64,000 bases of DNA from Streptomyces naganishii JCM 4654 (GTDB taxonomy: Bacteria > Actinomycetota > Actinomycetes > Streptomycetales > Streptomycetaceae), in the NCBI RefSeq assembly GCF_014650575.1, contig NZ_BMVF01000017.1, forward strand, positions 1 through 64,000. The letters are read 5' to 3'. Shown here one piece after another: positions 1 to 8,288 of this stretch. A model generated the notes under the pieces. That model saw only the letters and a list, made by a program, of their open reading frames with translations, made no database searches and was not told where the DNA came from. The translations under genes were made by a program, and so were the position numbers. The first letter of the stretch is position 1. Every line of letters starts with the position of its first letter.

Positions 1-17
1 GACAGTCCGGACAGTCC
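1..17. repeat. 8-nt direct repeat upstream of the exporter
   Basis: GACAGTCC occurs at 1-8 and again at 10-17, about 45 bases before the exporter start. Directly repeated octamers near the promoter of a drug-exporter gene are often regulator sites, but the window edge cuts the region, so this is only a candidate operator. Confidence 0.3.
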
Positions 18-60
18 CCGCCGGGACGAACCGGAACCGCTTACTCAAGGATTAGGAACC

Positions 61-1584
61 ATGACCAGCACCCTGCAGCCGGCGCCCGTGACGGAGGCGG
101 TGAGGCGCCGTGGCCGCTGGCTCGCGCTCTGCGTGCTCGTCCTGGCCGTGCTGCTGGTGGCCGTCGACGCGACCGTACTCGGTCTCGCCACGCCCTTCAT
201 CAGCGAGGACCTGAGGCCCTCGGGCACCCAGCTGCTGTGGATCGGCGACGTCTACTCGTTCGTCATCGCCGGCCTGCTGGTCTCCATGGGCAGCCTCGGC
301 GACCGCGTCGGCCGCAAGCGGATCCTGCTCGGCGGCGCCACGGCGTTCGGCGCGGTCTCCGTGCTCAACGCCTACGCGACGACACCGGAGCTGATGATCC
401 TCGCCCGGGCGCTGCTCGGTGTCGCGGGCGCCACCCTGATGCCCGCCACCCTCGCCCTGATCCGCAACATCTTCCACGATCCGCGCGAGCGCAGCCTCGC
501 CGTCGGCATCTGGGGCGCCACCGCCTCCGCGGGCACCGCCGTGGGCCCCATAGCCGGCGGATTCCTGCTGGAGCACTTCTGGTGGGGCTCGGTCTTCCTC
601 ATCAACCTGCCCGTGATGGCCGTGCTCGTGCTCGTCGGCGCGCGGCTGCTGCCGGAGTCGCGCAACCCGGACCCGGGCCCCTGGGACCTGGCGAGCGTCG
701 TGCTGTCCCTGACCGGCGTGGTCGGTGTCGTCTACGCCGTGAAGGAGGCCGCCGCGCACGGCCCCACCTGGACGGCGTCGGCCACCGGCCTGCTCGGTGC
801 GGCCGCGCTGTACGGGTTCGTGCACCGCCAGCTGACGCTGCCGAGGCCGCTGCTGGACGTCCGGCTGTTCCGCAACCGGGGCTTCGGCGGGGCGGTCCTC
901 GCCGATCTGCTCACCGTCCTGGGCATGTCCGGGCTGGTGTTCTTCCTGTCGCAGTACCTGCAACTGGTGCAGGGCAGGCGGCCGTTCGAGGCAGGCCTGG
1001 CCGAACTCCCGGCGGCCGTGGGCGCGGTGGCGGCCGGACTCGTGGCGGGCAGGGCGGCCCGGCGCTTCTCGGTGCGGTCCGTGGTCTTCGGCGGCCTCGC
1101 CGGGGTGGGCCTCGCGCTGGCCGCGCTCACCACGCTCGACGCCTCCACCGGCTACCCGCTGCTGGGCGCCGCCCTGCTGGTGGTCGGCGTGGGGGCCGGC
1201 TTCTCCTTCACGGTGACCGCCGACGTGATCCTCTCCAGCGTCCCCAAGGACCAGGCGGGCGCCGCCTCGGCGGTCTCGGAGACGGCGTACGAACTCGGCG
1301 CGGCCCTCGGCATCGCGCTGCTCGGCTCGATCGTGACCGGCGTCTACCGCGGCTTCGCCGGGCCGCCCGGCACCCCCTCCGCCGCCCGCGAGTCACTGGG
1401 CGGCGCGGTGGAGACGGCGGCCGGCCTCCCGCCGCACACGGCGGACACCCTCCTGACCGCGGCCCGCGACGCCTTCGTCCACGGCCTCCACCTGGCCTCC
1501 GGCGCGGGAGCGGCCGTGCTCCTGGCCGCGGCGGCAGCGGCCTGGTTCCTGCTGAAGGACCAGCACCTGGAAGAAACGCACTGA
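61..1584 (+). CDS. DHA2-family MFS drug/proton antiporter
   Basis: A 507-residue polytopic membrane protein that should export small toxic molecules in exchange for protons. The length and hydrophobic pattern fit the 14-helix DHA2 (EmrB/QacA) group. A charged residue sits in the first helix (D36), and the loop motif A of MFS proteins is clear at residues 80-87 (GDRVGRKR). The ATG at 61 follows an A/G-rich ribosome site (AAGGATTAGGA). The next gene converges on it, so it looks monocistronic to the right; a regulator gene may lie left of the window. The substrate cannot be told from sequence. Family confident, specificity unknown. Confidence 0.9.
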   Translation: MTSTLQPAPVTEAVRRRGRWLALCVLVLAVLLVAVDATVLGLATPFISEDLRPSGTQLLWIGDVYSFVIAGLLVSMGSLGDRVGRKRILLGGATAFGAVSVLNAYATTPELMILARALLGVAGATLMPATLALIRNIFHDPRERSLAVGIWGATASAGTAVGPIAGGFLLEHFWWGSVFLINLPVMAVLVLVGARLLPESRNPDPGPWDLASVVLSLTGVVGVVYAVKEAAAHGPTWTASATGLLGAAALYGFVHRQLTLPRPLLDVRLFRNRGFGGAVLADLLTVLGMSGLVFFLSQYLQLVQGRRPFEAGLAELPAAVGAVAAGLVAGRAARRFSVRSVVFGGLAGVGLALAALTTLDASTGYPLLGAALLVVGVGAGFSFTVTADVILSSVPKDQAGAASAVSETAYELGAALGIALLGSIVTGVYRGFAGPPGTPSAARESLGGAVETAAGLPPHTADTLLTAARDAFVHGLHLASGAGAAVLLAAAAAAWFLLKDQHLEETH

Positions 1585-1695
1585 ACGCGGGCGTCCGCGT
1601 CCCAGGGGCGCGGGGAACCGCGCGACCAGCCCCCCCACCCGCACCCGCAGAAGAGCAGGCGCCCTACGGCGCGAGCGCGCCCGGCCGCCGGGGGC

Positions 1696-2367
1696 TCACG
1701 CCGCCTTGGCCTTGGTGGCGTACATGTCCACGTACTCCTGCCCGGACAGCCGCATGACCTCGGCCATCACCGAGTCGGTCACCGCCCGCAGCACGTACCG
1801 GTCCCGGTCCATTCCCTCGTACCGCGAGAACTCCATGGGCTCGCCGAAGCGGACGGTGACCCGTCCCGGCCGCGGCAGCCCCGAACCCCCCGGCTGGAGC
1901 TTGTCCGTGCCGATCATGGCGAACGGCACCACGGGCGCGCCGGTCATCAGGGTGAGCCGGGCGATGCCGGTGCGGCCGCGGTAGAGGCGGCCGTCGGGGG
2001 AGCGGGTGCCCTCCGGGTAGATCCCGAAGATCTTGTTCTCCTCCAGCACGCGGCGCCCGGTCATCAGCGCCGCCACACCGCCCCGGCCGCCGTCGCGGTC
2101 GACCGGGATCATGCCGACCCCGGTGAAGAACCAGGCCATCAGCCGGCCCTTGAAGCCCTTGCCGGTGACGTACTCGTCCTTGCCGATGAAGAAGACCTGA
2201 CGGTCGCAGACCAGCGGCAGGATCATCGAGTCGATGAACGTCAGGTGGTTGCCGGCCAGGATGACGGGGCCTTCGCCGGGAATGCGCTCCGCGCCCTCCA
2301 CCTGTGGGCGGAACATCAGGCGCATGATCGGTCCGAGCACTGCCTTGATGAGCGCGAAGCGGGACAA
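1696..2367 (-). CDS. 1-acyl-sn-glycerol-3-phosphate acyltransferase (PlsC family)
   Basis: A 223-residue acyltransferase expected to transfer a fatty acyl group to lysophosphatidic acid (or a related acceptor) at the membrane. The family NHxxxxD block appears as NHLTFIDS and the glycerophosphate-binding block as YPEGTRS, with a following VPVDRD-type motif. I place the start at the TTG at 2367 (LSRFALIKAV...), because GGAGG lies five bases before it; upstream in-frame codons to 2541 give an unrelated Cys/Pro-rich stretch. Divergent from glpQ. Several plsC paralogues exist in Streptomyces, so the exact acceptor is unsure. Confidence 0.88.
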   Translation of the reverse strand: MSRFALIKAVLGPIMRLMFRPQVEGAERIPGEGPVILAGNHLTFIDSMILPLVCDRQVFFIGKDEYVTGKGFKGRLMAWFFTGVGMIPVDRDGGRGGVAALMTGRRVLEENKIFGIYPEGTRSPDGRLYRGRTGIARLTLMTGAPVVPFAMIGTDKLQPGGSGLPRPGRVTVRFGEPMEFSRYEGMDRDRYVLRAVTDSVMAEVMRLSGQEYVDMYATKAKAA

Positions 2368-2736
2368 CGGGCCCTCCGGTGTCAAGGGAATCGGTATGAG
2401 TCTGTGCAGGTGAGGACGATACTCGCGGCCCGGGGCCGATTGCACATCGGGCTCACCACGTCTTACGCACTGTTGACGTAGGTTTACCTGCGCGAAGGGC
2501 CCGTCGCACCCCGGTAACCCGCACGGAACGGTGTGACGCACCTCGCGCAGCCGCCCTCTCTGTCCGGGTTTCCCGCCGCGCGCCCGCCATGCACCCGTCC
2601 TGCCGACGCGGCGTCACCACCCAGGTCCCGTAGGCCATCCGGCGTCACCGCCGTGTTCGGCGCGCGGTCTCCCGGCCGTCATGCCCGCACACCTACGATC
2701 GGGCGCGCACGGACGACACGAGAGCAGGAGGCGCTC
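2368..2736. other. Divergent promoter region between plsC-like gene and glpQ
   Basis: No gene. This 369-base spacer must hold the promoters of both flanking genes. It contains a run of GTTCACC-like heptamers at 2451-2488 (listed separately) and, nearer glpQ, a TACGAT hexamer at 2694-2699 that could be a -10 element. I see no clear -35 partner. Confidence 0.5.
2451..2488 (+). promoter_or_regulatory. Candidate PHO box (PhoP direct repeats)
   Basis: Four heptamers resembling the PHO-box unit GTTCACC follow each other at 10-11 base spacing: GCTCACC (2451), CTTACGC (2462), GTTGACG (2472) and GTTTACC (2482). PhoP of Streptomyces binds such ~11-base direct repeats, and glpQ genes are established members of the PHO regulon there. 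The match is imperfect, so this is an inference from motif plus gene context. Confidence 0.45.
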
Positions 2737-3981
2737 ATGGGGACGCAGGAGTCGGACGAGCAAGGACGCCGGACCGGACGGGCGACCGGAGGGATCACCG
2801 GGCGGATCACCGGACGCCGCGCGCTGCTCGGCGCCGCCGCGCTCGGCGCGGGCGGCGCGGTGCTCGGACTGCCGGGCACGGCGGGCGCCGCGCAGGGCGG
2901 CCCGGCGCGGGACGGTGCGGCGCTCCGCGAGGCGGCCGGACGCGGCGGGGCGGGCCCGGTCGGCCGTCTGCCGAAGCCCGCGATCATCGGTCACCGGGGC
3001 GCCGCCGGCTACCGCCCGGAGCACACCTTCGGCTCCTACGAACTGGCCCTCGACCTCGGCGCCGACATCGTCGAGGCCGGGGACCTGGTGCCCACCCGGG
3101 ACGGTCACCTCGTCTGCCGGCACGAGCCCGAGATCGGCGGCACCACGGACGTCGCCGACCACCCCGAGTTCGCCGGCCGCAGAACGACCAAGACCGTCGA
3201 CGGGGTCCCCACCACCGGATGGTTCACCGAGGACTTCACCCTGGCCGAGCTCAAGCGGCTGCGCGCCGTCGAGCGCATCCCGGCCAACCGCCCGCACAAC
3301 ACCCTCTACAACGGGCGCTGGGAGATCCCCACCTTCGAAGAGGTCCTCAAGTGGCAGGACGAGCAGACCCGCAGGCGCGGCCGGCAGGTGATCGTCTACC
3401 CGGAGACCAAGCACCCGACGTACTTCCGCGGACTCGGGCTCGGCCTGGAGGAACGCGTCGCCGGGCTGCTGCGCCGGCACGGCAAGGACCGCCGGAACTC
3501 GCCGGTGATCCTCCAGTCCTTCGAACCGACCAGCATCCAGCGGCTGAACAGGCTGGTGGACAACCCGCTCGTCGTGCTGCTGTCGGGCGCCGGCACCCGC
3601 CCCTACGACTTCGTGGCCGGCGGCGACCCGCGCACGGTCGCCGACCTCATCACGCCCGAGGGCCTCGAGGAGATCGCCTCCTACGCCCAGGGCATCGGCC
3701 CGACCGTGGACCTCGTCATCCCCAAGGACGAGGACGGCAACCTCACCGAGCCCAGCAGCCTCGTCCGCGACGCCCACGCGGCGGGCCTGATCCTCCACCC
3801 GTACACGGTCCGCAACGAAAACCCCTTCCTGCCGCCGAAGTTCCGCAAGGGCACGGCCGCCGACGGCTACGGCGACGTCTTCGGCGTCTTCCAGGCGTAC
3901 TTCGCCACCGGCATCGACGGCGTCTTCACGGACAACGCGGACACCGGGGTGCTCGCCCGCGAGGACTTCCTGCGCCGCTGA
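2737..3981 (+). CDS. glpQ: Secreted glycerophosphodiester phosphodiesterase
   Basis: A 414-residue enzyme that hydrolyses glycerophosphodiesters (deacylated phospholipids, possibly teichoic-acid pieces) to glycerol-3-phosphate and an alcohol, scavenging phosphate and carbon outside the cell. A twin-arginine signal peptide is visible: RR at 27-28, a hydrophobic Ala/Leu/Gly stretch to about 46, then an Ala-rich cleavage site near 51. The GDPD core starts near residue 83 with GHRGAAGYRPEHT, followed by the E..D..TRDG and RHEPE metal and substrate motifs. AGGAGG at 2726-2731 sets the ATG at 2737. A candidate PHO box lies upstream, which suits phosphate-starvation control. Confidence 0.93.
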   Translation: MGTQESDEQGRRTGRATGGITGRITGRRALLGAAALGAGGAVLGLPGTAGAAQGGPARDGAALREAAGRGGAGPVGRLPKPAIIGHRGAAGYRPEHTFGSYELALDLGADIVEAGDLVPTRDGHLVCRHEPEIGGTTDVADHPEFAGRRTTKTVDGVPTTGWFTEDFTLAELKRLRAVERIPANRPHNTLYNGRWEIPTFEEVLKWQDEQTRRRGRQVIVYPETKHPTYFRGLGLGLEERVAGLLRRHGKDRRNSPVILQSFEPTSIQRLNRLVDNPLVVLLSGAGTRPYDFVAGGDPRTVADLITPEGLEEIASYAQGIGPTVDLVIPKDEDGNLTEPSSLVRDAHAAGLILHPYTVRNENPFLPPKFRKGTAADGYGDVFGVFQAYFATGIDGVFTDNADTGVLAREDFLRR

Positions 3982-4107
3982 GCCGAAAAAGCGCGGTCCG
4001 GGCGGAACGTCACGGCGGCGGCCGTACCGTCAAGCGCCCGGCCGCCCGCTCCCGCTTGGGGGTGAACCTCCGGCCGCTCCGGCAACCCGCGCCGGGGCGG
4101 CCGCGTC

Positions 4108-4623
4108 GTGACGCATATGACGCACGACCTGCTCACCGCCCTGCGCCCGCTGCTGGCCGCCGAGGCAAGGGCGGAGGCACATGCCTGTGGAACCGAACCG
4201 GGGGACCTGGAACAGGCGGTCTGGCTGCGGCTGCTGGAGTTGCTGCGGGCCGACCGCCCGCCGCACGACCCGCAGAGCTGGCTGCGCAAGGCCGTCCGCT
4301 CGGAGGCCCGCCGCACCCGCCGCACCGCCGGCCTCGAACGCCCCTACGCCCTCGAACCCGCCGACGACCACGAACGCGGCCCCGAACACCTCGTCCTGAC
4401 CGACGCCCGCCACCGCGCCCTGCGCGACGCGGTGCGGCGGCTGCCCGGCCGCTGCCCACGGCTGCTGGAGGCGCTGCTGTCGCCGAGGGACCTCACCTAC
4501 CGGGAGATCGCTGGGGAGTTGGGTATCTCACAGGGCAGTCTCGGCCCGGAACGTTCCAGATGCCTGAGTTGTCTGCGACGACTGCTCGCACCGGAGGTTG
4601 CGGCCCACGAAGCGCGGGGATAG
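4108..4623 (+). CDS. Small RNA polymerase sigma-70-family-like protein
   Basis: A 171-residue protein laid out like a compact sigma factor. The N-terminal half (about 28-75) has the DLEQAVWLRL...WLRK pattern of sigma region 2. Residues 129-161 form a region-4 helix-turn-helix (LTYREIAGELGISQGSLGPE). The start is GTG 4108, or ATG 4117 three codons later; neither has a good ribosome site. No anti-sigma gene is adjacent, and region 2 is weak enough that promoter melting is unproven. It stands alone after glpQ. It could also be a sigma-derived DNA-binding protein. Fold likely, regulon unknown. Confidence 0.7.
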   Translation: MTHMTHDLLTALRPLLAAEARAEAHACGTEPGDLEQAVWLRLLELLRADRPPHDPQSWLRKAVRSEARRTRRTAGLERPYALEPADDHERGPEHLVLTDARHRALRDAVRRLPGRCPRLLEALLSPRDLTYREIAGELGISQGSLGPERSRCLSCLRRLLAPEVAAHEARG

Positions 4624-4668
4624 GAGTGAGGGACGACAGGTGATCAGGTGAGCGGGAGGCGTGCGCAC

Positions 4669-5166
4669 ATGGGCATGAGCGTGACCATCTCTGCGGCGAC
4701 CGGGCAGGACGCGGAGCAGATCTTCAGGTTGCAGTACCTGTGCTTCCAGAGCGAGGCCGCGCTGTACGGCAACTACCGCATCGACCCCCTCGTCCAGAGC
4801 CTGGACTCCGTCCGCGAGGAAGTCGCGGAGGACTGCGTGTTCGTCGCCCGGCTCGGCGAGGAGGTCGTCGGCTCGGTCCGCGGCCACCTCGGCGAGGACG
4901 GCGCCGCTTCCATCGGCAAGCTCTGCGTCCACCCCCGCCTCCAGGGCCACGGCATCGGCGCGCGCCTGCTGCGCGCCGCCGAGGCCGCGCTCGCCGGGGA
5001 GCGCGGCGCCACCAGGTTCCGCCTGCACACGGGCCACCGCAGCGAGAGCGGCCTGCGCCTGTACCGGCGCGTGGGCTACGAGGCGGTCGGCACCTCGCAG
5101 GGCGCCGACGGCGTACCGATGATCGTGCTGGAGAAGCCGGCGGGGACGTACGCGGCTACGGCGTGA
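4669..5166 (+). CDS. GNAT-family N-acetyltransferase
   Basis: A 165-residue acyl-CoA-dependent acetyltransferase of unknown substrate. The acetyl-CoA loop is visible as LCVHPRLQGHGIGARLL (about residues 84-100), followed by the GL.LYRRVGY segment typical of the last beta-strand/helix of GNAT enzymes. GGAGG at 4655-4659 supports the ATG at 4669; a GTG at 4648 is in frame but would place that site inside the gene. It converges on the small membrane protein ending at 5156: the two coding ends overlap by 11 bases, so transcripts would be antisense at their tails. Confidence 0.85.
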   Translation: MGMSVTISAATGQDAEQIFRLQYLCFQSEAALYGNYRIDPLVQSLDSVREEVAEDCVFVARLGEEVVGSVRGHLGEDGAASIGKLCVHPRLQGHGIGARLLRAAEAALAGERGATRFRLHTGHRSESGLRLYRRVGYEAVGTSQGADGVPMIVLEKPAGTYAATA

Positions 5167-5578
5167 CGGTGCGGGCCCTGCGCAGCCAGTACATCGCGGA
5201 CAGCGGCAGCAGCACCGGGATGAAGACGTAGCCCATGCCGTAGTCCGACCACACGGTCGCGTCCGGGAACGCGGACGGCTCCACCAGCGTCCACGTGCCG
5301 ACGATCAGCACGCCCGCGAGCTCGGCGGCGCAGCACACCAGCGCCGCCCTGCGGGCCTTCTCCCCGCCGCGCACCAGCGTGTACGTGATGAAGCCGTAGA
5401 CCACGCCCGCCGCCGCCGACAGCGCGTAGGCGAGCGGGGCGCGGTCGAACTCGGTGGCGATCTGGTAGACGGAGCGCGACACCGCGCCGACGACCATCAC
5501 GCCGTAGAACCAGACGAGCAGCATGCCCGGCCCGCCGATGAGCCGCGTCCTCGCTGGCTTGTCCTCCGTGGTGGCCAT
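5156..5578 (-). CDS. Four-helix integral membrane protein, unknown function
   Basis: A 140-residue protein with four predicted hydrophobic helices (about 18-38, 48-68, 78-98 and 108-128) and a charged, basic C-terminus (YWLRRARTV). I recognise no family motif. The start at 5578 (MATTEDKPAR) has GGGGAGGG just upstream, lying inside the end of the preceding gene, which stops one base before it. The pair is therefore an operon with coupled translation. Conserved pairs like this occur in streptomycetes, but the role is unknown. Confidence 0.75.
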   Translation of the reverse strand: MATTEDKPARTRLIGGPGMLLVWFYGVMVVGAVSRSVYQIATEFDRAPLAYALSAAAGVVYGFITYTLVRGGEKARRAALVCCAAELAGVLIVGTWTLVEPSAFPDATVWSDYGMGYVFIPVLLPLSAMYWLRRARTVTP

Positions 5579-5579
5579 C

Positions 5580-5939
5580 TCACCCTCCCCAGATGTCGAA
5601 GAGCCGCACCTCGAGCACGGCCAGCACCACACCGCCGGCCGCGACCGTCACCGAACCCCAGCGGGTGCGCTCGGCCAGCGACATGAAGGCGGCCGCCGGG
5701 ACGCACGCGAGGGCGCCCAGCAGATACGCCACGAAGATCGTCGTGCCCTGGTCCGGCTTCTCGCCCCGCGCCAGCGCCACGATCCCGATCACCAGCTGGA
5801 CCAGGGCCAGCAGCGAGACCACGGCCATCCCGATGAAGTGCCAGTCCTTCGTCGGCTGGTCACGGTAGGCCGCCCAGCCGCACCAGGCGGCGAGCAGCAG
5901 CGCGGCGACGCCGGTCACCAGCGTCAGGGCATCAAGCAT
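5580..5939 (-). CDS. Small integral membrane protein, unknown function
   Basis: A 119-residue protein with four hydrophobic segments (about 3-22, 35-57, 67-87 and 96-113). It ends in FDIWGG; the last codons supply the ribosome site for the downstream membrane gene, which starts one base after this stop. The two probably form one membrane complex. No catalytic or transport motif is visible and I cannot assign a function. The start ATG at 5939 is the first in frame after an AT-rich stretch (TAATAAGG on the coding strand) that may be part of the promoter. Confidence 0.72.
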   Translation of the reverse strand: MLDALTLVTGVAALLLAAWCGWAAYRDQPTKDWHFIGMAVVSLLALVQLVIGIVALARGEKPDQGTTIFVAYLLGALACVPAAAFMSLAERTRWGSVTVAAGGVVLAVLEVRLFDIWGG

Positions 5940-6085
5940 GCAGTGACCTTATTACGCCCCAAACACCCCGCCCCGCCCGGCCCCGGCGGGATACGGGACG
6001 CACGCCGTCCGCGTGGCGTCGGCCACAGCCGGACGGGGTCGGGCCCGGTGCCGCACGGGCCGGTGTCCACGTGTGTCCAGTATGC

Positions 6086-6129
6086 GGACAGTGATGTCCG
6101 GTCAGGACCGTCGGTCTGGTTTACTGACC
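6086..6129 (+). promoter_or_regulatory. Nested inverted repeats before the met leader
   Basis: GGACA (6086-6090) and TGTCC (6095-6099) form a 5-4-5 palindrome, and GGTCAG (6100-6105) pairs with CTGACC (6124-6129), which ends two bases before the leader-peptide ATG. Such symmetry in the promoter zone suggests a regulator site for metNIQ; the binding protein is not known. Confidence 0.35.
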
Positions 6130-6131
6130 GC

Positions 6132-6218
6132 ATGACCACGACGAGCGACCGCATCCCTGCGACCGAGGCGACCATGACGCCCGGTGCTCGCCGCATGTGT
6201 CGAATGTGCGCCTTCTAG
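6132..6218 (+). CDS. Putative Met/Cys-rich leader peptide of the metNIQ operon
   Basis: A 28-codon reading frame ending in RRMCRMCAF, so its last eight codons hold two Met and two Cys. It lies about 220 bases before metN with no other gene between. Short Cys-containing leader peptides upstream of sulfur-metabolism genes are established in actinobacteria; this one fits by position and composition. Starved Met- or Cys-tRNA would stall a ribosome at its end, next to the hairpins at 6241-6299. The ATG at 6132 has no Shine-Dalgarno site, so it may be leaderless. A shorter start at the ATG at 6174 is possible. Expression is unproven. Confidence 0.55.
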   Translation: MTTTSDRIPATEATMTPGARRMCRMCAF

Positions 6219-6240
6219 AGGGCCCCCGCACCACCTGAGC

Positions 6241-6299
6241 CTCGCGCCCCGAAGCGAGACGCCGTGGCACCCCGCGTGCGACGGCGTATGCCGCACGCG
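6241..6299 (+). promoter_or_regulatory. Candidate attenuator hairpins of metNIQ
   Basis: Just after the leader-peptide stop there is CTCGC (6241-6245) pairing with GCGAG (6254-6258). A longer stem follows: CGCGTG (6273-6278) with CACGCG (6294-6299), and CGGC (6282-6285) with GCCG (6290-6293), around a GTAT loop. Together with the peptide they look like an attenuation device. No U-run follows, so termination versus ribosome-site masking cannot be decided. Confidence 0.45.
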
Positions 6300-6436
6300 A
6301 CCGACGCCACGCCTCCAAGGCGCACATGTTCCCCCGGTTCCCTCGCCCCCGGCGAGAGCCGTGTCGCGTCCCTGAACGAACGTCCCCCTGCCCGGGCACA
6401 CCCACGCCCGCGCACTCGACAGTGACGGAAACCCAC

Positions 6437-7471
6437 GTGATCACCACATCGGGCCTGACCAAGGTCTACCGCTCGCGCGGCCGCGAGGTCACCGCCCTCG
6501 ACGGCGTCGACCTGCACGTCCGCGAAGGCGAGGTGTACGGCGTCATCGGCCAGTCCGGCGCCGGCAAGTCCTCGCTCATCCGCTGCGTCAACCTGCTGGA
6601 GCGCCCCACCGCCGGCACCGTGACCGTCGACGGCCAGGACCTCACCGCGCTCGCCGGGCGCGGCCCCCGCGCCGGCAAGGAACTGCGGCGGGCGCGCAGC
6701 CGGATCGGCATGGTCTTCCAGCACTTCAACCTGCTGTCCTCACGCACCGTCCAGGACAACGTCGAACTGCCCCTGGAGATCCTCGGCAAGTCGGGGAAGG
6801 AACGTTCCCGCAAGGCGCTCGCACTGCTCGACCTCGTCGGCCTCGCCGACAAGGCGGGCGCCTACCCCGCCCAGCTCTCCGGCGGCCAGAAGCAGCGCGT
6901 CGGCATCGCCCGCGCCCTGGCAGGCGACCCCAAGGTGCTGCTCTCCGACGAGGCCACCAGCGCCCTCGACCCGGAGACCACCCGCTCCATCCTCCAACTG
7001 CTGCGCGACCTGAACCGGCAGCTCGGCCTCACCGTCCTGCTCATCACACACGAGATGGACGTCGTGAAGTCGGTCTGCGACTCCGCCGCCCTCATGGAAC
7101 GCGGCCGCGTCGTCGAGTCCGGCACCGTCGGCGAACTGCTCGCCACCCCCGGCTCGCAACTGGCCGCCGCGCTCTTCCCGGTGGGCGGCCTCGCCACCGG
7201 TGAGGACCGCACGGTCGTCGACGTCACCTTCCACGGCGAGAGCACCACCCAGCCCGTCGTCTCGCAGCTGGCCCGTACCTACAACATCGACATATCGATC
7301 CTCGGTGCCGCCATCGACACCGTCGGCGGCCTGCAGATCGGCCGCATGCGCATCGAACTGCCCGGCCGCTACGAGGAGAACGTCGTGCCCCTGGGCTTCC
7401 TGCGCGAACAGGGCCTGCGGATCGACGTCGTGAGCCAGGACGGCCCGCTGGTCAAGGAAGGTGCCAAGTGA
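6437..7471 (+). CDS. metN: Methionine ABC transporter ATP-binding protein
   Basis: A 344-residue ATPase powering methionine uptake with MetI and MetQ. Walker A is GQSGAGKSS (38-46), the ABC signature LSGGQKQRV is near 147, and Walker B VLLSDEATSALD is near 166. The last ~75 residues form the NIL (ACT-like) domain that senses cytoplasmic methionine and inhibits transport. The GTG at 6437 (VITTSGLTKV) is preferred because homologues begin there; an upstream ATG at 6326 in the same frame would add an Arg/Pro-rich stretch encoded by the leader region. The stop overlaps the metI start. Confidence 0.93.
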   Translation: MITTSGLTKVYRSRGREVTALDGVDLHVREGEVYGVIGQSGAGKSSLIRCVNLLERPTAGTVTVDGQDLTALAGRGPRAGKELRRARSRIGMVFQHFNLLSSRTVQDNVELPLEILGKSGKERSRKALALLDLVGLADKAGAYPAQLSGGQKQRVGIARALAGDPKVLLSDEATSALDPETTRSILQLLRDLNRQLGLTVLLITHEMDVVKSVCDSAALMERGRVVESGTVGELLATPGSQLAAALFPVGGLATGEDRTVVDVTFHGESTTQPVVSQLARTYNIDISILGAAIDTVGGLQIGRMRIELPGRYEENVVPLGFLREQGLRIDVVSQDGPLVKEGAK

Positions 7472-8205
7472 CCTGGTCCGAGATGCAGCCGCTGCTGTCC
7501 CAGGCCTGTTGGGACACCCTCTACATGGTCGGCTGGTCCACCCTGATCGCCGTCGCCGGCGGACTCCCGCTCGGCATCCTGCTGGTCCTCACCGACCGGG
7601 GCGGCCTGCTGCAGAACGTGCTCGCCAACAAGGTCCTCGGGCAGATCGTGAACATCGCCCGCTCGATGCCGTTCATCATCCTCATGGTGGCCCTCATGAC
7701 CTTCACCCGCTGGGTCACCGGCACCACCATCGGCCGCGAGGCCGCCATCGTGCCGCTGGCCATCGGCGCCATCCCCTTCTTCGCGCGCCTGGTGGAGACC
7801 GCCGTGCGCGAGGTGGACGGCGGACTCGTCGAGGCCGTGCAGGCGATGGGCGGCAACACCTGGACCATCGTGCGCAAGGTCCTCGTACCCGAGTCGCTGC
7901 CCTCGCTGATCTCCAGCACCACGACCACGGTCGTCGCGCTCATCGGCTACACCGCGATGGCCGGCACCGTCGGCGCCGGCGGACTCGGCGACATCGCCAT
8001 CCGCTACGGCTACCAGCGCTTCGAGACCCAGCTGATGTGGATCACCGTGGCGATCCTCGCCGTGGTCATCTCCCTCATCCAGTTCGCCGGCGACCTCGCG
8101 GCCCGCTCCCTGCACCGGCGCGGCGGCCGCTCCGGCCCCGCCCCCAGGCTCCGCCTGCTCAAGGCCAAGGAGCCCGCGCCGGACGAGGTGAGCCGGGCCG
8201 CCTGA
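7468..8205 (+). CDS. metI: Methionine ABC transporter permease
   Basis: A 245-residue permease with five or six membrane helices that forms the channel of the MetNIQ importer. The EAA loop that docks on MetN is clear around EAVQAMGGNTWTIVRKVL (about residues 128-145). The GTG start overlaps the metN stop (GTGA), which indicates translational coupling. A basic, Arg-rich tail of ~25 residues follows the last helix. metQ begins 83 bases later in the same direction. Confidence 0.93.
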   Translation: MTWSEMQPLLSQACWDTLYMVGWSTLIAVAGGLPLGILLVLTDRGGLLQNVLANKVLGQIVNIARSMPFIILMVALMTFTRWVTGTTIGREAAIVPLAIGAIPFFARLVETAVREVDGGLVEAVQAMGGNTWTIVRKVLVPESLPSLISSTTTTVVALIGYTAMAGTVGAGGLGDIAIRYGYQRFETQLMWITVAILAVVISLIQFAGDLAARSLHRRGGRSGPAPRLRLLKAKEPAPDEVSRAA

Positions 8206-8288
8206 GCCCGGCCGTCCCCGAAACGCCCCGTCCCCAGAACCCCCCGTCCACCCACGACGGGTCGCACCACCAAGGAAAGGCACTTTTC

